Of a stretch of DNA of 64,000 nt, positions 38,837 to 47,207 are shown piece by piece; the stretch's first letter is position 1, and every line of letters starts with the position of its first letter. Source of the DNA: Pseudoalteromonas rubra. GTDB lineage: Bacteria > Pseudomonadota > Gammaproteobacteria > Enterobacterales > Alteromonadaceae. The DNA lies in NCBI RefSeq assembly GCF_000967655.1, contig NZ_JXYA01000009.1:1-64000 (forward strand). Reading direction: 5' to 3'. The notes beneath the pieces were generated by a model. The model was not told the DNA's origin. It ran no database searches and worked only from the letters and a program-made list of their open reading frames with translations. The translations under genes were made by a program, and so were the position numbers.

Positions 38837-39013
38837 TTACCCACTAACTAATTTCGCAGCTTCAGGAGAAAAACGTTGCACGCGAGGTTGCGCACCGCTT
38901 CCTCCGCTATTTCCACCAGACACTAACTGGGCATTTGCATCACTCAGGCTCAAGGCTCTGTCTGGTTGGATTGTGTTTGACTTTTTCTTCAAGCGTTTAG
39001 TAAAAAACTTCAT
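38837..39013 (-). CDS. 58-residue peptide with double-glycine leader-like motif
   Basis: Too short for usual gene calling, but well supported. AAGGA lies 8 nt upstream of the ATG at 39013, and the TAA is 21 nt before the next gene. The N-terminus is strongly basic (MKFFTKRLKKK). Residues 21-34 (ALSLSDANAQLVSGG with its first A) fit the double-glycine leader pattern: Leu -12, Ser -11, small or hydrophobic residue -7, Val -4, Gly -2 and Gly -1. Cleavage after Gly34 would release a 24-residue Gly/Ser-rich product. The C-terminus (SPEAAKLVSG) repeats the leader end (SDANAQLVSG). It could be a secreted peptide, bacteriocin or modified peptide precursor. No modifying enzyme, ABC transporter or C39 peptidase is adjacent. 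Confidence 0.7.
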   Translation of the reverse strand: MKFFTKRLKKKSNTIQPDRALSLSDANAQLVSGGNSGGSGAQPRVQRFSPEAAKLVSG

Positions 39014-39340
39014 ATTTTCCGTCCTTCTGTAATTTTAAAAGGACCACCCACTTAAGGTTGCACACATGTTAACCTTATTGCCATATAGTAACAAGCATTA
39101 ATTGTCATAAATTCACTTGATTGCGGATGATCTCGTACGCCATGAGCATGCCAAAAGCTCACTACTGACCTAATCATGGTATTGCCCATGATAAGGAAAA
39201 TTAGAAAAATTGGAACAACAAAACGGCGGGTTGTGCTGTGTTCTGGTTGTAAATCAGGCTGCGATACGCAGAAATATGCCTTTGTTTAAGCCTGGCAAGC
39301 ATATCTGTATCAAGCTGGAAACAACCTTTAAATAACAGAC
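39014..39340. other. Intergenic region upstream of the peptide cluster
   Basis: About 330 bases without a gene, AT-rich, between the putP terminator and the peptide gene. It must hold the minus-strand promoter of the peptide cluster; no box pair is convincing. I see no tRNA or repeat. Confidence 0.4.
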
Positions 39341-39374
39341 AAAAAAGCCGCAGCCTGTATAGCTGCGGCTTTTA
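39341..39374 (-). terminator. Terminator after putP
   Basis: AAAAGCCGCAGC-TATACAG-GCTGCGGCTTTTTTG on the minus strand: 12-bp stem followed by T run, 23 nt after the putP stop. Confidence 0.88.
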
Positions 39375-39396
39375 CAATTAACAAAGCAGACCACAC

Positions 39397-40875
39397 CTAC
39401 AGCGCCGTCTGCATTTCCTCGAACTTATCTGTGATCTCAGTACTGGGCTGCGCTGTGGCCAAGCTCACTGCAACAATTGCAATGGTCGCAGCGATAAAGC
39501 CCGGCACAATTTCATAGATAAGGGCACTAAGTGGCTGACCATCGACAGTCACGGGTCCATAGATCCAGAATAATACCGTGGCAGCCCCTATAACCATACC
39601 AGACAGCGCACCTGCAAAGTTCATGCGCTTCCAGAACAGGCTGAGCAGTACCAGTGGGCCAAACGCTGCGCCAAACCCGGCCCAGGCATTACTGACCAGA
39701 CTCAGAATGGTGCTATCGCGATCATAAGCCAGATAAATGGCACACAGTGATACCAGTGCAACGCTGATACGTCCAACCAGTACAAGCTCTTTGTCTGAGG
39801 CGTCTTTGCGCAGGAAGATTTTATAAAAATCTTCGGTTAATGAGCTGGAGCTCACTAGTAACTGCGATGAAATGGTACTCATAATGGCTGCCAAAATCGC
39901 AGCCAGTAAGAAACCGGCGATCAACGGGTGGAACAACAACTCAGAGAGGATCAGGAAAATGGTTTCAGGGTCTTCAACCACAATGCCATTTTCATGGGCA
40001 TAAGCCGCACCAAACAAACCCGTTGTAATGGCACCCATCGTTGCCACCAGCATCCAGCTCATCCCAATGCGGCGTGCGGTTGGCATGTCTTTCACGCTAC
40101 GCACCGACATAAAGCGCACAATAATGTGTGGCTGACCAAAATACCCCAGGCCCCAGGACATGGCTGAGATGATACCGATTGCACCGCCTGCCCCAATCCA
40201 GGTAAGCAGCTGCGGGTTAATATCGTTGAGCGTTACGCTGAGCGGGTTATCCAGCAGTGAATAAGTCACGGCTGGCACCAAAATTAACGCCAGGAACATG
40301 ATGCAGCCCTGCACAAAGTCGGTCAGGCTCACTGCCAAAAAGCCGCCAAACAGCGTATACAAGACCACCACACCGGTTGTGATATACAGGCCGGATTCGT
40401 AGCTCATGCCAAACGAGTTTTCGAACAGCTTGCCGCCGGACACCACCCCTGCAGATGTATACAGAGTAAAGAAAATAATGATCACCAGCGCGGATACAAT
40501 ACGCAGTGCATTGCCTTTGTCTTCAAAGCGATTAGCAAAGTAGTCAGGAATGGTGATCGCATCGTTTGCCAGCTCGGTGTACACTCGCAGTCGCGGTGCC
40601 ACCAGCAAATAGTTTAAAAATGCGCCAATAACCAAGCCTATGGCTATCCAGGTACTGCTGAAGCCACTCACAAACATAGCGCCGGGCAGACCCATCAGGA
40701 TCCAACCACTCATATCTGAGGCACCCGCAGACAGGGCCGCGACACTCGGTGGCAAGCTGCGGCCACCTAACATATAACCCGACACGTCGCTGGTTGACTT
40801 ACGATACGCATACAGTCCGATACCCAGCATGGCGATGAAATACATGGCAAGAGAGATCATAGTGCCAGTTTCCAA
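39397..40875 (-). CDS. putP: Sodium/proline symporter
   Basis: A Na+-coupled proline importer of the SSS family, 492 residues with about 13 membrane helices. The segment YMLGGRSLPPSVAALSAGAS followed by DMSGW is close to E. coli PutP. I take a TTG start at 40875 because AAAGGAGG lies 5-6 nt upstream, whereas the next ATG (40860) is too far from it. No putA neighbour is present, so import may serve osmoprotection or unlinked catabolism. Confidence 0.93.
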   Translation of the reverse strand: METGTMISLAMYFIAMLGIGLYAYRKSTSDVSGYMLGGRSLPPSVAALSAGASDMSGWILMGLPGAMFVSGFSSTWIAIGLVIGAFLNYLLVAPRLRVYTELANDAITIPDYFANRFEDKGNALRIVSALVIIIFFTLYTSAGVVSGGKLFENSFGMSYESGLYITTGVVVLYTLFGGFLAVSLTDFVQGCIMFLALILVPAVTYSLLDNPLSVTLNDINPQLLTWIGAGGAIGIISAMSWGLGYFGQPHIIVRFMSVRSVKDMPTARRIGMSWMLVATMGAITTGLFGAAYAHENGIVVEDPETIFLILSELLFHPLIAGFLLAAILAAIMSTISSQLLVSSSSLTEDFYKIFLRKDASDKELVLVGRISVALVSLCAIYLAYDRDSTILSLVSNAWAGFGAAFGPLVLLSLFWKRMNFAGALSGMVIGAATVLFWIYGPVTVDGQPLSALIYEIVPGFIAATIAIVAVSLATAQPSTEITDKFEEMQTAL

Positions 40876-41146
40876 AATTACCTCCTTTAGTTCGGGCCCC
40901 TCTCCACAATATCAGATACTGTTATGTTATTAGCTGAGATTGGGACAAAAGCCATTGCGAAAGGCTCACTATAACATGGCAAAGATCACCACCCAAGTTA
41001 CACAAGATGAAGTGAGCATGAATTAAGCGTAGCCCCTCTCATACCTTAATACCAAAAGCTGAAACAAGCTGAATTAGTTAATGAAATATGCCTGAGATTG
41101 ACTTATATTGTTGTGCAGTAGAAGTATTCAGTCAGGTGTATCTTTC

Positions 41147-42370
41147 ATGTATTTTTATGCCGCCAGGCAGCCAATCCTAAACAAAAACAAAGAACTCGTG
41201 GGCTATGAGCTGTTATTTCGTGACGGTTTGGACAATGTCTTCCCGGAAATTGATGGCTCAGAGGCAACCTCCAGGTTGATTGAAGGCAGCCAGTTTAACT
41301 TTGGCCTGGAAGATTTAACCGATAACAAACCCGCCTATATTAACTTCACGCTGGAAACCCTGCTGAAAGGCTATCCAACCATGATGGGGCGTGAGCAACT
41401 GGTGGTAGAGATTCTTGAAACGGTGCAGCCGGGCAAGCGCCTGCTGGGTGCAGTGCAGGACCTCAAAGCAAAGGGCTACACCATAGTACTCGACGATTAT
41501 CAGCACCAGAAGGTGTGGCGACACTTTTACCCGTTTATCGATCAGATCAAGATAGACATGCTGACCACAGATGTGGCCACCATTGAAGAGATCAAAGAAG
41601 CCATCGCGCCGTTTAAGAACATTGAGCTGGTTGCAGAGAAAGTCGAAACCCATGAGCAGTACCAGCAGGCACTGGAACTGGGATTTAGCTATTTTCAGGG
41701 CTTCTTTTTTGCCAAACCCGAGGTGGTACAAAGTAAAACCCTGCCCCCTTCTGAGATGGCGCTGGCGGAGCTGCTGTACGAAACCTCCAGTGTCGATGTT
41801 GATTTAAAACGCATTACTCAGGTATTCGAGCGCGATGTTAACCTCAGCTATAAACTGCTGCGTTACTCCAATTCTGCTGCATTCAAGCGCCGCGCCGAAA
41901 TCTCCACCATTAAGCAGGCGTTGGTCGTGCTGGGCAATCAGGAGCTTAAAAAGTTTCTGTCGCTGCTGTTTGCCTCGCAAGTGTCTTCAGAGAAACCGCT
42001 GGAGCTGGTACGTCTGTCACTCACCCGCGCACGCTTTGCCGAGCTGCTGGCCATTAAACACCATAAGCTAAAGGACACCGGCATGGCCTTTTTAGCAGGT
42101 ATGATGTCGCTGATGGATGCCATTTTGGATGAAAGCATGGAAAGCGTAATGAGCAAACTGCCGCTGGCCATTGAGATCAAAGACGCGTTATTGAAACAAG
42201 AAGGGACACTTGCCAGCTACCTGACACTGATTAAACAGTACGAGCAAGCCGACTGGCAAGGTGCCAATGAAGCGGCAAAGCAACTGGGTCTGGACCCGGA
42301 CCTGCTGCCCGATTATTACCATGAAGCGCTGCAATGGTGCGACCAGCAAATGGAAGTCATGGCAATCTAG
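41147..42370 (+). CDS. EAL-HDOD domain protein (YuxH family)
   Basis: A two-domain signalling protein, 407 residues from the ATG at 41147 (AGGTG 8 nt upstream; a longer frame from 41108 is less likely). The N-terminal EAL domain (about 1-200) has ELL in place of EAL. It retains INFT, EILE, LDDY, KIDM, AEKVET and FQGFFF, so c-di-GMP binding or weak activity is possible. The C-terminal HDOD domain (about 200-390) lacks hydrolase signatures. Relatives in Vibrio and Shewanella modulate motility. It stands alone and is followed by a terminator. Confidence 0.9.
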   Translation: MYFYAARQPILNKNKELVGYELLFRDGLDNVFPEIDGSEATSRLIEGSQFNFGLEDLTDNKPAYINFTLETLLKGYPTMMGREQLVVEILETVQPGKRLLGAVQDLKAKGYTIVLDDYQHQKVWRHFYPFIDQIKIDMLTTDVATIEEIKEAIAPFKNIELVAEKVETHEQYQQALELGFSYFQGFFFAKPEVVQSKTLPPSEMALAELLYETSSVDVDLKRITQVFERDVNLSYKLLRYSNSAAFKRRAEISTIKQALVVLGNQELKKFLSLLFASQVSSEKPLELVRLSLTRARFAELLAIKHHKLKDTGMAFLAGMMSLMDAILDESMESVMSKLPLAIEIKDALLKQEGTLASYLTLIKQYEQADWQGANEAAKQLGLDPDLLPDYYHEALQWCDQQMEVMAI

Positions 42371-42395
42371 CCCTTTGGCGGATTAACCCCTTTGA

Positions 42396-42429
42396 ATACA
42401 GCCACCACTCGGTGGCTGTATTTGTTTTA
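42396..42429 (+). terminator. Terminator after the EAL-HDOD gene
   Basis: ATACAGCCACC-ACTC-GGTGGCTGTAT followed by TTGTTTT: 11-bp stem and T-rich tail. Confidence 0.85.
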
Positions 42430-42469
42430 GGTCAATGTTTTGTATTTACTCTCGTTAAATCCACTGAAG

Positions 42470-42486
42470 TGCGACAATTTGTCACA
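42470..42486. promoter_or_regulatory. Near-perfect 17-bp palindrome upstream of the copper receptor
   Basis: TGCGACAATTTGTCACA, 68 nt before the receptor ATG: arms TGcGACAA / TTGTCaCA differ at one position. The position suits an operator controlling the receptor. The regulator is unknown; it does not look like a typical CueR site. Confidence 0.45.
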
Positions 42487-42553
42487 TCCCAGGCGCTTGT
42501 CTGACAAGTAAAATTCCTCTCAATAAAAACGTGAAAACACTTTGGGATGGATC

Positions 42554-44593
42554 ATGACCAGAAACCTTATTTGGCTTGCAATAACCGCCGCTTTTTCTGC
42601 ACACAGCCAGGATATGCACACAGACAACCTGGAGCGCATCGTTGTTATAGCGCCTATGCATAGTCCTTTAGACATTAAAACCGACCCAAAGGCACCCAGA
42701 CAACCTTTACCCGCACAGGATGGTGCCGATCTGTTATCCAGTATTGCCGGTTTCTCTTTGGTTAAAAAAGGCGGCGCCAGCAGCGACCCTGTGTTTCGCG
42801 GTATGGCCGGGTCGCGCCTCAATATAATTACCGATGGTGGCCTGACCCTTGGTGGCTGTGGCGGCCGCATGGACCCGCCCACCGCCTACATCACACCACA
42901 AACCTACGATACCCTGACTGTTATCAAGGGCCCGCAGACCGTGTTGTACGGTCCGGGCAATAGCGCCGCCACGGTGATTTTTGAGCGTGAATCGGAACGC
43001 CTGAGCGAGACAGGCTGGCAGGGCTTTGCCAATGCAACCCTGGGCAGTTTTGGCAAGCGCATGGTGAATGCTGATGTAAAAGGCGGCACAGAGGACTATT
43101 ACGCCCGCGTTGCGGCAAGTAAGAGCGACGCCGATGATTATGAAGACGGCGAAGGCCAGTCCATTCACTCCGCGTATGATAAATGGAACCTGGACTCAGA
43201 ATTTGCCTACACCCCGGATGATGACAGCCTCTATAGCCTGAGCCTTGGGCGCAGCGACGGTGAGGTCGCCTATGCCGACCGCATGATGGATGGCAGCAAA
43301 TTCGACCGTAATCACGTCGCGCTCAATGTTGAGCTGGATGAACTCTCCGGATTTGCTCATGCATTAGAGGCCAACGTCTATTACAACCACATTGACCATA
43401 TCATGGACAATCATAGCCTGCGCCCCTTCACGCCCAACATGATGATGAAGAACCCCACTTCATCGAATCCGGATCGTCGTACCTGGGGTGCCAAGCTGAT
43501 GCTAACCTCTACCATCAATACACAGCACACCCTGAGCTATGGATTGGATCATCAGCAAAACCGTCACCGTACTCGTGTCAGTATGAACCAGCCTGAGATG
43601 CCTGTAGAATCTATGCCGCGCCGCGACAACGCCGAGTTTAAACAAACTGGATTATTCGGTGAGCTGGAGTACGCATTGAGCACACAAGGCCCTACACGCA
43701 GCCAGTGGGTGAGCGGGTTGCGACTTGATGACTGGTCTGCGACCGATAAGCGCCAACAACTTGGCTCCATGATGATGCCAATGACCAACCCAACGGCGAA
43801 CGAAACACGTGATGACACCCTGTGGAGCGGATTTACGCGCTATCAGGTCCAGCACCAGGATATGAGCTATTACATTGGCGCAGGTCACAGCGAACGCTTC
43901 CCGGATTACTGGGAGCTAATGGGTGGCGGACGTCGTGGCGTGGATAGCCTGAGTGCTTTCTTATTAGAGCCGGAGAAAACCAATCAGCTGGATATCGGCT
44001 GGATGCTGCAAAAATCTACGATGACCACCTCCGTCTCGCTGTTTTATAACCGTATCGATGATTATCTGCTAACCGATAACCAATACGAAACGATGGATAA
44101 AACACTGGCTGTGACCCGCAACATTGACGCCCAGACCATGGGTTTGGAAATGGAAACCCGGGTTGAGCTCAGTAAACGCCTGAATTTCACCACCAGTATC
44201 AATTATGTGCGCGGCAGCAATAAAACGGATCATACGGCCCTTGCACAGCAGCCTCCCCTGCAGGCTCGCTTTGCCATGGATTACACACTGGATAAGTGGC
44301 AAGTGGGTGGTTTATGGCGTCTTGTTAAAAGCCAGAACCGCGTTGCCATCGGTCAGGGCAACATTGCAGGTCAGGACGTTGGGCCCAGCCATGGCTTTGG
44401 CACACTGGCACTGAATGCGTCTTATAGCTACTCTGATGAACTGCTAGTGAGTTTCGGCGTCGATAACGTGCTGGATAAGGCTTACGCAGAACACCTAAGC
44501 CGCGCCGGCGCTATGGTCAGCGGCTATGCGCAAATAGACAAAGTCAACGAAGCGGGCCGCACCCTGTGGGCCAATGTGAACTGGCGTTTCTAA
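42554..44593 (+). CDS. TonB-dependent copper receptor (OprC/NosA family)
   Basis: An outer-membrane beta-barrel that imports copper using TonB energy; OprC/NosA relatives support copper enzymes such as nitrous oxide reductase and oxidases. 679 residues from the ATG at 42554, with a signal peptide ending near AHS-QDM. The plug domain (about 30-140) includes VFRGMAGSRLNIITDGGLTL then GGCGGRMDPPTAYI, the cysteine- and methionine-bearing segment typical of the copper family. Met-rich patches (HNMM-type, TPNMMMKNP) fit copper binding. The barrel ends NVNWRF with terminal Phe. Confidence 0.92.
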   Translation: MTRNLIWLAITAAFSAHSQDMHTDNLERIVVIAPMHSPLDIKTDPKAPRQPLPAQDGADLLSSIAGFSLVKKGGASSDPVFRGMAGSRLNIITDGGLTLGGCGGRMDPPTAYITPQTYDTLTVIKGPQTVLYGPGNSAATVIFERESERLSETGWQGFANATLGSFGKRMVNADVKGGTEDYYARVAASKSDADDYEDGEGQSIHSAYDKWNLDSEFAYTPDDDSLYSLSLGRSDGEVAYADRMMDGSKFDRNHVALNVELDELSGFAHALEANVYYNHIDHIMDNHSLRPFTPNMMMKNPTSSNPDRRTWGAKLMLTSTINTQHTLSYGLDHQQNRHRTRVSMNQPEMPVESMPRRDNAEFKQTGLFGELEYALSTQGPTRSQWVSGLRLDDWSATDKRQQLGSMMMPMTNPTANETRDDTLWSGFTRYQVQHQDMSYYIGAGHSERFPDYWELMGGGRRGVDSLSAFLLEPEKTNQLDIGWMLQKSTMTTSVSLFYNRIDDYLLTDNQYETMDKTLAVTRNIDAQTMGLEMETRVELSKRLNFTTSINYVRGSNKTDHTALAQQPPLQARFAMDYTLDKWQVGGLWRLVKSQNRVAIGQGNIAGQDVGPSHGFGTLALNASYSYSDELLVSFGVDNVLDKAYAEHLSRAGAMVSGYAQIDKVNEAGRTLWANVNWRF

Positions 44594-44606
44594 TCTCATA
44601 TTGTCT

Positions 44607-44629
44607 GGAGCCTGACTCTATCAGGCTCC
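44607..44629 (+). terminator. Terminator after the copper receptor gene
   Basis: GGAGCCTGA-CTCTA-TCAGGCTCC followed by TTCTACC: 9-bp GC-rich stem, weak T tail. Confidence 0.65.
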
Positions 44630-44685
44630 TTCTACCACAGAAGTAGCTCGCTCCCGCCAAAAGAAAGCTGATACTATGCAAGCAA

Positions 44686-44721
44686 AGATAAAAAAACCGG
44701 TCAGTGAATGCTGACCGGTTT
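44686..44721 (-). terminator. Terminator of the ccm-mlaA operon
   Basis: Minus strand AAACCGGTCAG-CATTCA-CTGACCGGTTT followed by further T (TTTTTTTATC). A strong intrinsic terminator just after mlaA. Confidence 0.9.
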
Positions 44722-44730
44722 AATATGAGG

Positions 44731-45462
44731 TTACAGATTCTCGAGGAAATCCTCATCGAATTCCTCGGGCTCCTCCTCGACGGGCGGGTTGCCATCATGG
44801 AGTTCATACAGCTGGCGCTGAAAATACACGTCTTTGAGGAAAATATACGGGTCGAGCGACTCATTAAGGAGCTTTTCCTGTGACATCAGGCTGGCTCTTG
44901 CTTCAACGGCACGCAGGGCAAATACCAAAATGGTTTGTGGCGTAGACAGCGCAATTTCTGGCAGCACAACGTTATCGACCACATCACCTGTGAGGTTACG
45001 AGCCGTTGACGGACCATAACCTGGGATCATCAGATAAGCACCATCACCAACCCCCCAAACACCCAGCGTCTGACCAAAGTCTTCATCTTTGTGTTCCAGG
45101 CCCAGCGTCTTGGCCACATCAAACAGACCAAAAATGCCCACGGTTGTATTCACCAAAAAGCGCGCAACATTGACACCTGCATCGCCGGGTTTTGCCTGTA
45201 AGGCAGCATTCACGGCGTCTGTGGGTGCTGCCAGGTTGGTGGTAAAGTTAACCAGACTGCTGCGAACCGGTGCCGGTGTGATGGCAATATAGCCCTTCGC
45301 AGCGGGACGCAGGATATAGGCATCCAGCACGTCCATATTAAAGTCATATAACGGACGGTTGAGCGACTGGAGCGGATCTCGCGCGTCTTGTTTTTCTACG
45401 GGGACTTGCGCACACCCGGATAAAATTAGCGCCAAAGTGGCGCCAACAAGTTTTTTATACAT
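44731..45462 (-). CDS. mlaA: Phospholipid-binding lipoprotein MlaA (VacJ)
   Basis: The outer-membrane lipoprotein of the Mla system that removes misplaced phospholipids from the outer leaflet and passes them to MlaC. 243 residues with a lipoprotein signal peptide and lipobox LSGC (Cys17). The VacJ domain includes DPLQSLNRPLYDFNMDVLDA and FGQTLGVWGVGDGAYLMIPGYGPS. The C-terminal tail is very acidic (VEEEPEEFDEDFLENL). Its ATG directly abuts the ccmI stop (TAAATG), so it is translationally coupled to the cytochrome c maturation operon. The rest of the Mla system is not in the window. Confidence 0.96.
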   Translation of the reverse strand: MYKKLVGATLALILSGCAQVPVEKQDARDPLQSLNRPLYDFNMDVLDAYILRPAAKGYIAITPAPVRSSLVNFTTNLAAPTDAVNAALQAKPGDAGVNVARFLVNTTVGIFGLFDVAKTLGLEHKDEDFGQTLGVWGVGDGAYLMIPGYGPSTARNLTGDVVDNVVLPEIALSTPQTILVFALRAVEARASLMSQEKLLNESLDPYIFLKDVYFQRQLYELHDGNPPVEEEPEEFDEDFLENL

Positions 45463-46737
45463 TTAGCTTCCTGTGCTGGTTATAACACGACTGATAGTGA
45501 CCGCCACCTGCTGTGCTTCTGGAGTCAGGGTAATGGTCTGGGTCACGCCTTCTAGCTCACCGCTTTGCAATCCCACATTGCCGTCTGCTGAAATACGCGC
45601 TGTAACAACCACTTCTTTAAACCCAGACATTTTCAGGTTAGGCATCATCGCCATACTATCGTCCAAGTTGACACTTAATGGCAAGTTAAAATCTGTAAGT
45701 TTGGCCACCGCCAGTGGCATAGGCGGGCCCTCTGCGGCTTTAGCAAAGACAAATAGCGTCGCATTTTCAGGGATTTTATCCTTCAGCTCATCAGCAAGCG
45801 TCACCGACACCTGCAAACCATCCGCCGGCATCGCAGGTTGTGTCGCTTGTGCTGTGCTCAGCTTGTCGTCCAGATCGGCGATACGTTGCTTGATCATTGC
45901 ATAACGCGGGTCATCCTGCGTCATGCTCGCAAGCAAGACTTCGAAGGCCGCTTTAGACTCTTTCCAGTCCTGACGCTCATAGGCAATCAACGCCAGCAGA
46001 GAAATCGCATCGATATTACGAGGCTCACTTTGTAGCACCTGAGACAACATGCGGGCAGCGCGGTTCATCGCGTTTTCAGAGCCCTCAACCAGCAGCGCCT
46101 GGGCATAGCTGACCTTGACATTGCTGTTATTGGGTTGCATTGCCAACGCTTTATCAAACGCCTGCATGGCCATTTCAAAGTCATTCAGCGACATTGCAAC
46201 ACGGCCCAGCAGCATCCAGGCAACCGCGTCATCACCACTGTTTGCCAGTTTAGTACGCAGGCCCAGCGCAAACGCCTGAAGCTCATTTGGACTGAGTGGC
46301 TCACCCGTTTGCATCACCGCACGCTGGCCATACTCGGGCAGCATATCAACGGCTTTATACCAGTCAGCAATTTGTTTTTGGCTGCCGGTAAAAGAGTAGA
46401 ATACCGCACTGACGACCAGCAGGAACGCCACACCTGTGGCTGCAAGTACCAGGTTATTGCCACGCGTGTCGAGCGTACGCTCCGGTGACAGCTCGTTCAG
46501 TAGTCGACGCTTAAGCTCCAGCACAGATTCATCGTGGCTGCTTTGGTCAATACGCTGATTGGCCAGCTCTTCTGCCAGCTCCTGTAAACGCTGCTGATAA
46601 ATGTCTATGCGTTCGGCATTGGCATCATGATCTACAGCCACCAGCTTGTCACGACGGAAAAACGGCATCACCACAAACAAGCCTGCCAGCACAGTCAGAA
46701 GCGCAAACATGCCCCACATTTGCATCATGTCATTCAT
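45463..46737 (-). CDS. ccmI: Cytochrome c maturation protein CcmI
   Basis: Apocytochrome c chaperone that delivers the C-terminus of apocytochrome to the CcmF/H haem ligation complex. 424 residues: two membrane helices near the N-terminus (about 5-25 and 92-112) frame a basic coiled-coil loop. A TPR domain follows (about 160-300; repeated AWMLLGRVAMSLNDFEMAMQ type), then a C-terminal beta-rich domain seen in the long CcmI (CycH) type. It overlaps ccmH by 4 nt. Confidence 0.92.
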   Translation of the reverse strand: MNDMMQMWGMFALLTVLAGLFVVMPFFRRDKLVAVDHDANAERIDIYQQRLQELAEELANQRIDQSSHDESVLELKRRLLNELSPERTLDTRGNNLVLAATGVAFLLVVSAVFYSFTGSQKQIADWYKAVDMLPEYGQRAVMQTGEPLSPNELQAFALGLRTKLANSGDDAVAWMLLGRVAMSLNDFEMAMQAFDKALAMQPNNSNVKVSYAQALLVEGSENAMNRAARMLSQVLQSEPRNIDAISLLALIAYERQDWKESKAAFEVLLASMTQDDPRYAMIKQRIADLDDKLSTAQATQPAMPADGLQVSVTLADELKDKIPENATLFVFAKAAEGPPMPLAVAKLTDFNLPLSVNLDDSMAMMPNLKMSGFKEVVVTARISADGNVGLQSGELEGVTQTITLTPEAQQVAVTISRVITSTGS

Positions 46738-47207
46738 GAAGTACGCTCCTTACGCTGGCTTTGTTTAATTAGCTCAGCCAGTTTTTGTTCATCTTCCGGA
46801 CTCCAGCTTTGTTTACGTGCAGCTTTTTTCTGTCTGAATACAATAAAGCCAAAGCCCAGCACCAGGATCACCACAGGCATTACCCACAATACAATGGTGG
46901 CCGGGGTAACGGGCGGCTGGTAATGAACAAAGTAACCGTAGCGGTCAATCATAAAGTCGATGACTTCTTGCTTAGATTTACCTTCCTGAACCATGTCCAG
47001 CACGCGGTCGCGTAAGTCTTTGGCAACTACCGCATCAGAATCCGCAATGTTCTGGTTCTGACACTTAGGGCATCTTAGTTCCTGCACCAGCTCTTTAAAG
47101 GTCTGCTCTCGTTCGGCGTTTTTGAACTGGTATTTGTCTTCAACAGCATGGGCACTAAGCGACCACAGGCCTGCCAGTAATGCCAATGCCAGCATTAGTT
47201 TTTTCAT
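46734..47207 (-). CDS. ccmH: Cytochrome c maturation protein CcmH (CcmL type)
   Basis: A membrane-anchored thioredoxin-like factor that reduces the CXXCH cysteines of apocytochrome c. 157 residues from the ATG at 47207, with GGAG upstream; the longer frame to 47249 overlaps ccmG. A signal peptide ends near SAHA. The LRCPKCQNQNIADSDA active-site block has Cys46 and Cys49. A membrane helix follows (about 102-121), then a basic tail. This is the short N-terminal-only type; the TPR part of E. coli CcmH is in the separate ccmI. Confidence 0.95.
   Translation of the reverse strand: MKKLMLALALLAGLWSLSAHAVEDKYQFKNAEREQTFKELVQELRCPKCQNQNIADSDAVVAKDLRDRVLDMVQEGKSKQEVIDFMIDRYGYFVHYQPPVTPATIVLWVMPVVILVLGFGFIVFRQKKAARKQSWSPEDEQKLAELIKQSQRKERTS

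Noticed and set aside
38814..39032. 72-residue plus-strand open frame
   Set aside because: It lies exactly opposite the 58-codon peptide gene. The minus-strand frame has a good ribosome binding site, operon spacing and a recognisable motif; the plus-strand frame has none.
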